From the NCBI GenBank assembly GCA_003246625.1, contig QJZR01000012.1, positions 310,001-374,000 of the forward strand: a stretch of 64,000 nucleotides of DNA, given 5' to 3'. Position numbers and translations under genes: made by a program. The notes beneath the pieces were generated by a model, which saw only the letters and a program-made list of their open reading frames with translations, ran no database searches and was not told the origin of the DNA. The DNA comes from Alphaproteobacteria bacterium (GTDB taxonomy: Bacteria > Pseudomonadota > Alphaproteobacteria > Rhodospirillales > Rhodospirillaceae). Shown here in pieces: positions 1 to 7,991 of the stretch. The stretch's first letter is position 1, and every line of letters starts with the position of its first letter.

Positions 1-399
1 GGCGACGCGGGTTGCCCGCGCGCCCACCTGCCGCGCCCAGGCGCTATTCAAGGCCTCGCGCGCGGCGCCGTCGAAGTCGCCGCGCCGCAGAGCCGCCAAC
101 ATGCCGTGAAAACCGCTCAACCGGGAAAGCCCCAGGTTGAAGCACATGTTGACCAGCGCCCGCTGCCGCGCGTCGGACAGATCGCGCCACCACGGCAACG
201 CCCGGTCGAGGCCGGCCATGGCACGGCCGATATCGTTTTCCAGCAAGGTGTCCGCCTCGGTTTCGCTGATGCCCACGTCGTCAAGGTTGCGTCCGACGCC
301 GATGGTCAGCTTCCCCACCGTGCAGCGATAAGGCTGGAGACGCAGCCCCTCGTCGCGGATCAGTTCGCGTTTCAGCAAGGCCATGTCCATCGGCATCAT
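1..399 (-). CDS. phage lysozyme (GH24), cut by the window edge
   Basis: The 133 visible residues contain the N-terminal active-site region of a T4/R21-type phage muramidase, which cleaves peptidoglycan for host lysis. The catalytic layout Glu17, eight residues, Cys26, five residues, Thr32 is present (DEGLRLQPY, then RCTVGKLTIGVG). Cys replaces the more common Asp at the second position, a known variant of this family. The frame runs off position 1 without a stop, so the C-terminus is missing. ATG at 399 overlaps the stop of the holin-like gene (ATGA) and sits close behind a purine-rich AGGAGGAAGG; ATG at 396 is an alternative start. No signal peptide is visible, so export would need the adjacent holin. 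Confidence 0.88.
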   Translation of the reverse strand, partial: MMPMDMALLKRELIRDEGLRLQPYRCTVGKLTIGVGRNLDDVGISETEADTLLENDIGRAMAGLDRALPWWRDLSDARQRALVNMCFNLGLSRLSGFHGMLAALRRGDFDGAAREALNSAWARQVGARATRVA

Positions 400-578
400 C
401 CTTCCTCCTCGGCGCCCTTTTTCGCCTGACGCAACGCCAGGCACAGGCGCACCAGAACCAACGCCGCGCCGCCGACGATCACCACCGCCTGCGCCCAGGC
501 TTCCAGGTGCTGTACCCACAGGGGCAGGCTGACCGCCGCGCCGCCCACCCCGAAATCGGTCAGGTTTTCCTTGCTCAC
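396..578 (-). CDS. small one-TM phage protein, candidate holin
   Basis: This 60-residue protein has one hydrophobic segment at about residues 28-48 (AWAQAVVIVGGAALVLVRLC) and a charged tail ending KKGAEEEG. It lies directly before the lysozyme, where holins or spanin parts usually sit, and overlaps it by 4 bases. The start is taken as GTG at 578, which overlaps the TGA of the tail-fibre gene (GTGA); an upstream ATG at 647 would lie inside the tail-fibre gene. No family is recognised from sequence, so the holin role rests on topology and position. A spanin or another membrane-anchored lysis accessory is also possible. Confidence 0.6.
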   Translation of the reverse strand: MSKENLTDFGVGGAAVSLPLWVQHLEAWAQAVVIVGGAALVLVRLCLALRQAKKGAEEEG

Positions 579-1906
579 GACAGCCTCACCACGGCAAGCC
601 GCGTCGTCGCGGCAACGGTGTTGTAGGCCGTGCCGATATACTGCCACGCCTGGGCGGTCACATAGTCACCCGCCGCCAGGGGCAATACTGCGGTCACCGA
701 AGACCCACCGTAGGCCGTGCCGTTGGAGTAGCCCCCGAACTGCGCGACGATCACCCCGTTCAAGAGCAGGCGGATGGCAATCTGCCCGTTGTTGCTCGTG
801 TCGATGGAAGAGCAGGCGGTGAGCAGATATACACCCGCGTCCGCGACGGTGATGCGCTCCGGGTTGGTGCTGGGGTCGTGCCAGCCGGGCGCGTCCGCCA
901 CCTCAGACCATCCGGTCAGCGTCGCCGACGCCCCATTCGGAATGGCTTGCGCCACGCTCTGCACCAGCGAACAGGACGGCAGGGCACCCGACGCGCTTTC
1001 CAGCGTCGCGATGCGCGTTTCGTGATCGGACACGTCGTCGGCAACCTCGGACAGGTCGGCGGCACCCGCCGCCCCGATGTTGCCCCGCGCCGTCGCGGCC
1101 GCGCTGGAAAGCTCGGACAGCGCGTTATCCGTGTCCAGATAGCCCTCGCCGGAGACGTAGGCCGCCACCCACGCCGACCCGGTATAGAGCCGCATCGCGC
1201 CGGTGGTACTGTTGAAGTACAGCGCCCCGCCAACCAACGGATCGCCGTCGTTGTCGGTCACCGGGTCGGCGGTCTTCGCCCCCAGATAACGGTCGTCGAA
1301 GCTGTCGAAGGCGGCCAGGGTGTTCGCCAGCGCCGCCTCGGTGGCCGCTTGCGCCGTCTGCGCGGCGGAGGCATGCCCGGCGGCGGCGGCAACGCTGGCA
1401 GCGCAGGCGGTCTGCGCGGCGTCGGGGTCGCCGTCGCTGTTGCTCAGCCCGTCGCCCGCCGCGTTCCACTTCAGCGCCCGCCCCGCCGCCGGGTCCGGCA
1501 AGGCCAGGGAAGCGGCGGAGGTCGAGGTCGCCGGGCGCAGCACGGAACGGGACAGATCGTCGCGCAATTGCTGCACCATGCAGACGACGCGGTCGAGTTC
1601 GGTGTTGATCACCACCGCGCGGAAGGCGCCGCCCTCCTGAAAGTCGGTGGTACGTTCCTCGGGAACCCGGCGGGTCAGGGTGACCACGGTCCCGTCGGGC
1701 GGCGCCGCCGCAAGCGTCGCCAGGCCGCCCGCCGTTTCTCCGGCGCCGGAAACCGTATAACCGGACGTCTGCAAAACGTCGTCCAGGTGGACCAGCAAGT
1801 CCGCCGCCTCGAAGATCGGGAACGGATAGATGAATGCCGTGGCGCCGCCGTCGGCGACGTACTGGATGCGCGGCGAAACGTCGCCGATCTGAATATGTTC
1901 GCTCAT
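575..1906 (-). CDS. tail fibre protein with T7-type N-terminal anchor
   Basis: This 443-residue protein probably binds the host surface. Residues 1 to about 130 match the T7 tail-fibre anchor pattern, with the motif RIQYVADGGATAFIYPFPIF near residue 13 and a second conserved stretch around RVPEERTTDFQEGGAF. The middle is rich in Ala and Asp, consistent with a fibrous shaft. The last 135 or so residues look like a C1q/TNF-type jelly-roll tip (LLTACSSIDTSNNGQ, then LNGVIVAQFGGY), a fold often used for receptor binding. The start at 1906 follows GGGGAGA; a 28-codon upstream extension is rejected. The gene heads the lysis cassette and overlaps the next ORF by 4 bases. Confidence 0.85.
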   Translation of the reverse strand: MSEHIQIGDVSPRIQYVADGGATAFIYPFPIFEAADLLVHLDDVLQTSGYTVSGAGETAGGLATLAAAPPDGTVVTLTRRVPEERTTDFQEGGAFRAVVINTELDRVVCMVQQLRDDLSRSVLRPATSTSAASLALPDPAAGRALKWNAAGDGLSNSDGDPDAAQTACAASVAAAAGHASAAQTAQAATEAALANTLAAFDSFDDRYLGAKTADPVTDNDGDPLVGGALYFNSTTGAMRLYTGSAWVAAYVSGEGYLDTDNALSELSSAAATARGNIGAAGAADLSEVADDVSDHETRIATLESASGALPSCSLVQSVAQAIPNGASATLTGWSEVADAPGWHDPSTNPERITVADAGVYLLTACSSIDTSNNGQIAIRLLLNGVIVAQFGGYSNGTAYGGSSVTAVLPLAAGDYVTAQAWQYIGTAYNTVAATTRLAVVRLS

Positions 1907-1919
1907 CGATGTCTCCCCT

Positions 1920-2468
1920 CTATTCGGCGGCTTGCGCCCAACCGTCTGAAAAACCGCTTTCCTCCGCCCCCGCCGCGCTTCCCCCGGCAAGGGCCAGCGC
2001 CCGCGTCACCGCCAGCGCGACGCATTCGCCAAGCGGCAGGGAAGCCCGCAGGATTCCCGCCAGACGCGCGTCCTCCACCTTGTCCGCCCGCAGCGCGGCG
2101 AAGGCTCTCGCCCCGGCGGCGGCATCGCCCAGCGCCTCGAACTGCAAGGCGGCGCATACCGCCAGCGCCTGACGCAGGCCGTCCCGCCCCTTCCGCAGGC
2201 GCCTTCGGCATTCGGCGAAGGCCGCCTCGATCAGCAGCAGACGCGCCGCCGCCAGATCGGCGCACGGGCGCAGACCGGTTCGCCGCTCCAGCTCCGCCAC
2301 GCCATACCCCAGCAGAGCCGCCAGCCTGGACGCAACGCCGGGAGGCACCGGATCCCCTTCCCGCGCGTCCAAAAGCATGTCCACGGCCACGTCCAGGTCT
2401 TCCACCCGGCACGCCGCTTCCAACCGGCAAAATGCCCAGACCGAAGGAATCGTTCCGGCCTCGCCCAT
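1920..2468 (-). CDS. phage protein of unknown function
   Basis: The product has 182 residues, is helical in appearance and rich in Ala, Leu and Arg, with no signal peptide, TM segment or recognised motif. The chosen start at 2468 follows an excellent ribosome site (GGGGGAGGGAA), which favours it over an in-frame start 36 codons upstream. It lies 13 bp before the tail fibre gene, so a tail or fibre-assembly role is possible but is only inferred from position. Cysteines near residues 14, 19 and 67 show no clear zinc pattern. Confidence 0.7.
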   Translation of the reverse strand: MGEAGTIPSVWAFCRLEAACRVEDLDVAVDMLLDAREGDPVPPGVASRLAALLGYGVAELERRTGLRPCADLAAARLLLIEAAFAECRRRLRKGRDGLRQALAVCAALQFEALGDAAAGARAFAALRADKVEDARLAGILRASLPLGECVALAVTRALALAGGSAAGAEESGFSDGWAQAAE

Positions 2469-2779
2469 CGTTCCCTCCCCCTCGCTCTTTCCGCCGAACG
2501 GCACGCCGCCCGAACACACCTTTTGCGCGCTTAATTCCAATTCATCTACCGGAAAGAGAATAACACGACGTGACAACCATTAATCAAATAAGTTCGCGTG
2601 AATACACCCATAATGGCATGATGCCGTCATGCTTCCTTTAATAATTGATAATTATATTTTTCAGGTAATCTTTGCGTGTGGCGCGAAAGACTGTAATTCC
2701 CCATTCATCGGCAAAGTTTCTCTTCCGCGTCACACGCCAGACCCCATGAACCCCAGAACTTCTCGAAGCGCCCCGCCCC
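2469..2779. other. AT-rich intergenic stretch inside the prophage late region
   Basis: No gene is recognised here. The centre, about 2570-2700, is clearly AT-rich compared with its flanks. It contains a perfect 6-bp hairpin GCATGA/TCATGC at 2616-2632, followed on the plus strand by a T-rich run. All neighbouring genes run on the minus strand, so a late promoter or processing site is possible, but no convincing -35/-10 pair could be assigned. Confidence 0.4.
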
Positions 2780-3199
2780 CTACTTCCAGTTCGAGGACAT
2801 CAACACCTTTCCCGCGGTCAAACCCAGATTGAGCAGGGAGTCCGTGTTCGACGCGCCGCTGTTTCCGGCGGCAAGGGAGCCACGCAGTTCCGCCAGGTTG
2901 GTTCCGGCATACAGCAGGGAAAGGTCGCGGTCGGTCTGCGCCTTCGCCGCGTTGGCGACGCTCAACGCCGAGCCCGAGGTGGAATCGACGCCGGTCGCGG
3001 CGTTGCGGACGCTCTGCCGGGCCAGGGCTTTTTGCAGAACGTCCTGGCTGCTCCGTTCCTGCGTCGCCAGTTGCAGGGTGTTCTGCATCTCCTGCGCCTT
3101 GGTCTGCTGTTTCACCGCCGAGGTCTGCCGCGACTGGCTGGCCATCGAGGCCGCCGTGCTGGCCGCCACCATCACGATCGGCAATGCCGCTGCACCCAT
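2780..3199 (-). CDS. putative internal virion (core) protein
   Basis: The 139-residue protein starts with a short hydrophobic Ala/Met-rich segment (AAALPIVMVAASTAASMAS) followed by a Gln/Ser/Ala-rich amphipathic helical region. This composition, together with its place just after the tail-tube genes, resembles the T7 gp14-like ejected core proteins of podoviruses. No catalytic motif is visible. The start at 3199 follows AGGAGA. The function is inferred from composition and gene order; a minor structural protein is the main alternative. Confidence 0.6.
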   Translation of the reverse strand: MGAAALPIVMVAASTAASMASQSRQTSAVKQQTKAQEMQNTLQLATQERSSQDVLQKALARQSVRNAATGVDSTSGSALSVANAAKAQTDRDLSLLYAGTNLAELRGSLAAGNSGASNTDSLLNLGLTAGKVLMSSNWK

Positions 3200-3218
3200 G
3201 ATCGTCTCCTCTTCGTTG

Positions 3219-4955
3219 CTATTGCGCGATTTCCGTGGAAACCGAAAGAATGGCCGCGGGCAGCCGCGAACTGCCGGTCACCCGCACCGTCGCCCCGCCG
3301 TCCTGAAAGCGTCCGCCCCGCCATCCGAGGAAACGCACCTTGCGCACGCCGGTGGTCAGGATCGACGCCGCGTCGAGAACCGCGTCGGCAAGACGCAGAT
3401 CGGGCAGGGCCCGGCCGTTGACGCTCAGCCCGGCGGAACGGTGGACACGAATGGCGGCGCAGGTCAGGCGGCAGCGCCCCCCGGCGGTGAAGCCGTCGCT
3501 GGCCTCCACCGGCATGGTTTCCACCGCCCAGTCGAAGGCGAAGCCGACTTCCAGGGCCGACACCGCGTAAGGCGTCTCCACCGTGCCGTCCGTCACCACC
3601 GCCTGGCCGAGCGGCGCGCCGTCGCCGATCAGATCCACCGTCGCGCCGCTCAGATAGGACAAACCGCTCCACGACGCCGTCGGCGCCGCCGAGGTCAGCA
3701 GGGTGGAACAATCCAGGCGGCGGTCCGGATCCAGCCTTTCGATGAAATGCCGGGTGACGCCCGCGACCTCCCGTTCCGTCAGGAAATACGGCACGCCGCC
3801 GACCACAGCGACGCGGCGCACCGCGCCGCCGGTGACGAGAAGCGTCCAGCCGGTCATCTTCTGGCTTTTGCGGCTGTTGAGAACCGCCACCGAGCCGTCG
3901 CCTCCGTTGACCACGTACAAATGGTTGGCGCTGTCGGATTCGTTGCCCAGGCGCGCCGCCATGTCCACCGGCCGCCGCATCAGATGGCCGGAAAGCAACG
4001 CCACGTCCTCGGCGCGATAGCTTTGCGTCTCGTAGTCGAAGACCACCTCGTAGACGGTGCCGTGGCCGTCGCCGGGGTTGCGGATGAACATCACCGAACC
4101 GTCCAGTTCCGCCGGACGCGCCGCCGCCGCCGGAACTTCGGAGGACCGCCGCAGAGTGAAGTCGCTGGGCGTGACCACCGCGTCGTCGGTGCGCGCGAAC
4201 AGGCCGCCGGTGGTGAAGGCGAAGAAATCGTTCAAGGCGTAGAGCTGCTGCACCGCGCAGACGCGATCGTTGTCGAAGGTCATTTCCACCGCCTCGTCGT
4301 CGAGCGCGTCGTCGGTGGTGGCGAAATCGAAGAAACTGTTGGCGGTGCTGCCCCAGATCGTCTGCGGTCGCGATTTCGAACCGCCGAAGTACAGCCGCCC
4401 CTGGTGCAGGAACACCGAACGCGGCCAGCCGCGGGCGGCCGACCACACGTCCTCGGCCGCGCCATCGCCGGAGCCGTCGAAGTCGTACTGCGGAACGTTC
4501 TCCAGGACGATGTCGGACAGCGCCCACGCGGTATGCGAACCGCAGCGCATCAGCTTGGCCGGGGAGTGATCGGGGTGCACCAGAATCAGGGTGTCCAGGC
4601 TTTGCACCCAGGCCATGTCGGCGATTTCGTCCGCCGCGTAGGTCGTCGCCACGGTGGCGCACAAGGTGCCGTCGGGCAGATAGACGTCCAGCGCCAACGG
4701 CCGCAACACCATCAGATAGACCTGCTCGGTGGAAAATTCGAAGCGCAGCAGACGCGCTTCGGCACCGCCCTCGGCCAGTTCGACGAAACGGACCAGGCCG
4801 CCGCGCACCGCCACGCCGCCGTGCGGCAGTCCCAGCACGTTGGTCAGGTCGGAACCGCCCTGCGCATAGGCCGAAACGTCGGACCGCGCCGCAAGGTGCG
4901 GGTCCAGCATCCCCGCCGAAAAATTGGTCTGAACGGTTACGCCGCGCGCCGTCAT
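3219..4955 (-). CDS. podovirus tail nozzle protein, gp12/tubular-B-like
   Basis: This 578-residue protein opens with the pattern NFSAGMLDPHLAARSDVSAY, followed by QGGSDLTNVLGLPHGGVAVR. That is the signature of a large virion protein in many short-tailed phages that occupies the tail-nozzle position. Repeated beta-rich segments follow, in keeping with a beta-propeller-like nozzle. The true start at 4955 overlaps the stop of the preceding gene (ATGA), although an open frame extends further upstream inside that gene. Together with the tubular-A-like protein it would form the short tail through which DNA leaves. The assignment to this structural class is by motif and order rather than a catalytic residue. 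Confidence 0.75.
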   Translation of the reverse strand: MTARGVTVQTNFSAGMLDPHLAARSDVSAYAQGGSDLTNVLGLPHGGVAVRGGLVRFVELAEGGAEARLLRFEFSTEQVYLMVLRPLALDVYLPDGTLCATVATTYAADEIADMAWVQSLDTLILVHPDHSPAKLMRCGSHTAWALSDIVLENVPQYDFDGSGDGAAEDVWSAARGWPRSVFLHQGRLYFGGSKSRPQTIWGSTANSFFDFATTDDALDDEAVEMTFDNDRVCAVQQLYALNDFFAFTTGGLFARTDDAVVTPSDFTLRRSSEVPAAAARPAELDGSVMFIRNPGDGHGTVYEVVFDYETQSYRAEDVALLSGHLMRRPVDMAARLGNESDSANHLYVVNGGDGSVAVLNSRKSQKMTGWTLLVTGGAVRRVAVVGGVPYFLTEREVAGVTRHFIERLDPDRRLDCSTLLTSAAPTASWSGLSYLSGATVDLIGDGAPLGQAVVTDGTVETPYAVSALEVGFAFDWAVETMPVEASDGFTAGGRCRLTCAAIRVHRSAGLSVNGRALPDLRLADAVLDAASILTTGVRKVRFLGWRGGRFQDGGATVRVTGSSRLPAAILSVSTEIAQ

Positions 4956-5521
4956 CGCCGCACCTCCAGAAGCGAGAAGTCCTCGAAGCGGTTGGGCGTC
5001 TGCTGTTGCGCGTCGATCGACTTGGCGCGCTGGAATTCCGCCGCCGCCAACTTTCCCTGCAATTCGCTGCGCGCCGTGTTCTCGGTCAGCGGCAGACAGA
5101 ATTCGGCGGACAGGCGGGAAATCAGCGCCTGGTCGAAGAACGGCGGGCAGGCCCGTTCGTCGGGGCGGAAGATATAGGTCAGCACCACCGCCGAGGCGTC
5201 GGTGTGGATGCGCCGTTCCCGAATGCGATAGGAAACGCCCCGCCCCGACCCCGACTGCCCCACCGACAGGGCCCGCAGGAAATCGTCGGGCAGTTGATAG
5301 GCGTGCGCATGGTCGGCCAGCGGCACGGCGGCGATTTCCGCCAACGCCCGCTGCGCGGTGGCGAAGCTCCACGGATAGGAGGAGAGCAGCGCGTCGCGCA
5401 CCCCGCCATAAAGCATGCCCGCGACGTCCGCCTCGGCGGAACCGTCCTCGAAACTGGTGATCGGCTCGCAGCCGATGGAAAGCAGCGCCCGCGCGCAGAC
5501 CTGGATCGCGGTCAAGGCCAT
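4952..5521 (-). CDS. tail tubular protein A-like (gp11-type adaptor)
   Basis: The 189-residue protein matches the adaptor that binds under the portal in T7-like and related short-tailed phages. The N-terminal block ALLSIGCEPITSFEDGSAEA is diagnostic, followed by the VRDALLSSYPWSFATAQR segment and the YQLPDDFLRAL motif. It overlaps the nozzle gene by 4 bases, which suggests coupled translation of two partners of the same tail. The length is normal for the family. Confidence 0.85.
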   Translation of the reverse strand: MALTAIQVCARALLSIGCEPITSFEDGSAEADVAGMLYGGVRDALLSSYPWSFATAQRALAEIAAVPLADHAHAYQLPDDFLRALSVGQSGSGRGVSYRIRERRIHTDASAVVLTYIFRPDERACPPFFDQALISRLSAEFCLPLTENTARSELQGKLAAAEFQRAKSIDAQQQTPNRFEDFSLLEVRR

Positions 5522-5591
5522 GATCGGTTTCCTCGTTCGGTTGGGGATGGCACCAGCGGAACGGGACGCCCCGTTCCGCCGTCCCGGGTCG

Positions 5592-5855
5592 TCAGCGGCT
5601 GTCGGCGGCCCCCACCGCCAACAGGTCGGTGGCGTCCACCACGCCCCCGGCGTTCGAGGCGACCACCGCGATGCCGCGTCCGTCGGCGGCGTTCACCAGG
5701 ATCCAGTCGCCCACCTTCAGCACCCGCGAAGCGGCGTCGAAATACCCCGCCGCGTCGATCGTCGCCTTGGCGTCGGCGGCGCTGGCATAGCCCCACAGCG
5801 ACAGCACCGCGCCGCCGCCCGCCAGAAGTTCCAGTTTGCTCGGTTCGAAAGCCAT
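5592..5855 (-). CDS. small capsid-linked phage protein
   Basis: The 87-residue protein has a pattern seen in small ORFs next to the capsid gene of many prophages: LWGYASAADAKATIDAAGYF, then LKVGDWILVNAADG. The compact beta-rich sequence, with no TM segment or signal, would suit a head decoration or head-closure protein, but the role is inferred. It lies 22 bp after the capsid gene and in the same direction. Confidence 0.65.
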   Translation of the reverse strand: MAFEPSKLELLAGGGAVLSLWGYASAADAKATIDAAGYFDAASRVLKVGDWILVNAADGRGIAVVASNAGGVVDATDLLAVGAADSR

Positions 5856-5877
5856 GTTGGGTTCCCTTCCTGCCGCG

Positions 5878-6708
5878 TCAGCCGATGGCCGCGTCGTCGT
5901 TGACCTTGATCTTCACCACGCCCGAGGCATCGATCAGGGTCGCCCCCTGGCTCATCATGTTGTTGACGAACCACGCGGCGCGGTCGCCGTGCCAGGTGAT
6001 GTCCGAGGTCACCTCGGCGCCGATGGCATGGCCGATCGCGGTCTTGTGCCAGAGGAAGCAGTCGCGCTGCGCCGCATCCAGCGGCAGGCCGGTGTGCATC
6101 AGCCAGACGATGCCCAGCCATTTGCGGCTTTCCGTGCCCTTGAGCCAGGGAAAGGCGTCGGAGGCGAAGTCCGAACTGGCGAACTCGTCGATGTTGAGGA
6201 GTTCGTTCCACTGGTGCGGGCCGACGATGCCGAACCGCTGGCCGTCGTCCGGCACGTCGGCGGCGTTCAGGGTCTCGAACGCCGACAGCAGCAGGTTCTT
6301 GGTCAACCCGGTGGAATAGTCGCCGACGCCGACACTGGCCGCCGCGGCGGCGGTGACGATCATCTCGTCGGTCTTGCGGCCGAGAGCATAGGCCCCGGCG
6401 TCGACCAGCACCTTGCGCTCGTCGACGTTGGTCTTGATCTCGTCCATCTTGTCCACCCAGTCGCCGGCGTAAAAGTCCTCCAGCGTGCATTCGACCTGGG
6501 AGTGTTCGACGTTCATCACCGGCACCATGCCGTGCCGGGTTTTGGTGGCGGCGACGCCGGTTCCCGTCTTCTGGAAAACGGTGGAAGCGCCGGTGGTGCT
6601 GGTCTTCACCCGCACCGTGTTGCGCAGTTTCGCGCCCATCCGCTGATAGGCGATATGGACGTCGGCCTCATACTGCCTGATGAAGGCCTGATTGATCGAA
6701 ACGCTCAT
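5878..6708 (-). CDS. phage major capsid protein
   Basis: The 276-residue protein begins MSVSINQAFIRQYEADVH and continues with KLRNTVRVK and a long conserved block around ECTLEDFYAGDWVDKMDEIK and RKTDEMIVTAA. This is typical of the capsid family common in alphaproteobacterial podovirus-like prophages. It forms the icosahedral shell on the scaffold. The start at 6708 follows GAGGG at good spacing; an upstream open extension is not used. In most relatives the gene directly follows the scaffold gene, but here two unrelated genes and two long intergenic gaps separate them. Confidence 0.85.
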   Translation of the reverse strand: MSVSINQAFIRQYEADVHIAYQRMGAKLRNTVRVKTSTTGASTVFQKTGTGVAATKTRHGMVPVMNVEHSQVECTLEDFYAGDWVDKMDEIKTNVDERKVLVDAGAYALGRKTDEMIVTAAAAASVGVGDYSTGLTKNLLLSAFETLNAADVPDDGQRFGIVGPHQWNELLNIDEFASSDFASDAFPWLKGTESRKWLGIVWLMHTGLPLDAAQRDCFLWHKTAIGHAIGAEVTSDITWHGDRAAWFVNNMMSQGATLIDASGVVKIKVNDDAAIG

Positions 6709-7079
6709 GAAAAGCCCTCGTATCCGTTGCCGAAAACCGAGGGCCGTCCACGACGCATCGCCCCCGGCGTCCCGTGGTCGAACGGGACGGTGAAGGCCGA
6801 TACATCCGGGTCTGTGCCAGTGATATGCCGGACGCCGCGCAAACGCGGGGAAGGATCCTTCCTGGCCGAGCGGCACGATCGCCGCGACGGCGGGGCAAGC
6901 CCCTTTCGGAAGATGCGGGCATTATCTCTCGCGAAGACGGAAAAGTCAATAAAAAGTTCTATATTTCAATAAGTTATACGTATTGCGTAAACCCCGCCCG
7001 GAAACTTCCGGGGGAAACCGTTGACAGTCGGGTGCGGGAATACCACCCTGCCTCTCTGACCGAAACCGGAGCTTCCGCA
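6709..7079. other. intergenic region between capsid gene and inserted gene, with hairpins
   Basis: No gene is recognised. The part nearest the capsid gene holds a 7-bp stem CGTCCCG/CGGGACG (6768-6789) and a 14-bp palindrome GGAAGGATCCTTCC (6849-6862), both in the predicted capsid leader. The part nearest the plus-strand gene is AT-rich and contains an imperfect palindrome TTATACGTATTGCGTAA (6974-6990), a hairpin CCCGGA/TCCGGG, and TTGACA at 7021 that could be a -35 box, though no good -10 follows. Confidence 0.45.
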
Positions 7080-7991
7080 ATGCCCCTGCCGCGCCGTGCC
7101 CACCCAAAGTTCGCCGCGTTCGCCCTGATGGCGGCGTTTGTCTCCGCCCCGGCGCTGGCGGCGGAGCCCGCCTGCCTGGCCGGCATCAAGGAACGGATGA
7201 ACCTGGCGATCGGCCTGACCCGCATCGAGGTCGCGGCCAGCCACATGGTCGGACAGACCATGGCCGCTGCCAACAATCCGGGGCGCCTGCAACAGCTGGA
7301 CAAGGCGCGCGACGGATTGAAGGAGCTGAAGATCCGCCTGCGCAGCCGCGCCGACGAATTGCTGGCCGACACCGACGCCAAGGGGCGCTGCTCCGGCGCC
7401 GACGCCGCCCTGCTGCCCCCCATTCACGCGGCGATCGTCGGATACTTCCAGACGGTGAACGCCCGCTGGGGCTTCATGGAACGCCGTCTAGAGGAAATCA
7501 AACGCCTGCCCGCCGGAGCCGCGCTTCCCGCCGCGCCCGAGGAAATCGAACTCTGGATGCGCGAACCGCTGACCCGCTACGAGGTCTGGCGCACCATCGC
7601 CCGCACCCTCAAGCCGCATGGCGAGATGGCCTCGGCCCTGTACGTGATCGGCATGCTGACCCGCTTCGAGTGGGACACCGCGACGGCCCTGCGCGACGCC
7701 CTGCGAGAAGGGCACGACCCCCGCGCGTCCCTGCGCGCGGCGGCCGAGGATGCGGCGACCTTGCGGCGGTCCTGGCCGCAGCCGGCGGGGAAGGTCAACC
7801 CGGCGCTGTGGTCAGCGCTAGCGGAAATCGGCAAGGCCCTGCCCGACCCTTCGGCGGTGCCGGTCCCCGACGTCACGCCGCAGGAAGGCTGGGTCGCCTG
7901 GACCGGCGGCTGGATCAAACCCTATGGCGAGGTCTTCACCCGCAACGTTTCCACCATGCTGAAGGCGCTGGAGGAAGTCGGCCTAGAATAG
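7080..7991 (+). CDS. secreted protein of unknown function inside the prophage
   Basis: The 303-residue protein has a clear signal peptide, cut near AFVSAPALAAEP at about residue 24, so it should act in the periplasm or outside. The mature part is mostly helical, with only two cysteines visible (in EPACLAG and KGRCSG), which could pair. No catalytic motif or family is recognised. It is the only plus-strand gene inside the minus-strand structural operon and converges on the next gene, the two stops overlapping by 9 bp. Its position between scaffold and capsid genes marks it as likely cargo rather than a virion gene. Confidence 0.7.
   Translation: MPLPRRAHPKFAAFALMAAFVSAPALAAEPACLAGIKERMNLAIGLTRIEVAASHMVGQTMAAANNPGRLQQLDKARDGLKELKIRLRSRADELLADTDAKGRCSGADAALLPPIHAAIVGYFQTVNARWGFMERRLEEIKRLPAGAALPAAPEEIELWMREPLTRYEVWRTIARTLKPHGEMASALYVIGMLTRFEWDTATALRDALREGHDPRASLRAAAEDAATLRRSWPQPAGKVNPALWSALAEIGKALPDPSAVPVPDVTPQEGWVAWTGGWIKPYGEVFTRNVSTMLKALEEVGLE

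Noticed and set aside
878-2563. Long open frame on the plus strand across tail fibre genes
   Set aside because: It is Arg/Pro-rich, has no recognisable domain and lies antisense to well-supported phage genes with good ribosome sites.
2616-2632. 6-bp hairpin taken as a terminator
   Set aside because: In the direction of the phage genes no T-run follows, and the stem is short.
2829-5177. 782-codon plus-strand frame opposite the tail genes
   Set aside because: Compositional shadow of the two tail proteins; no domain or start signal.
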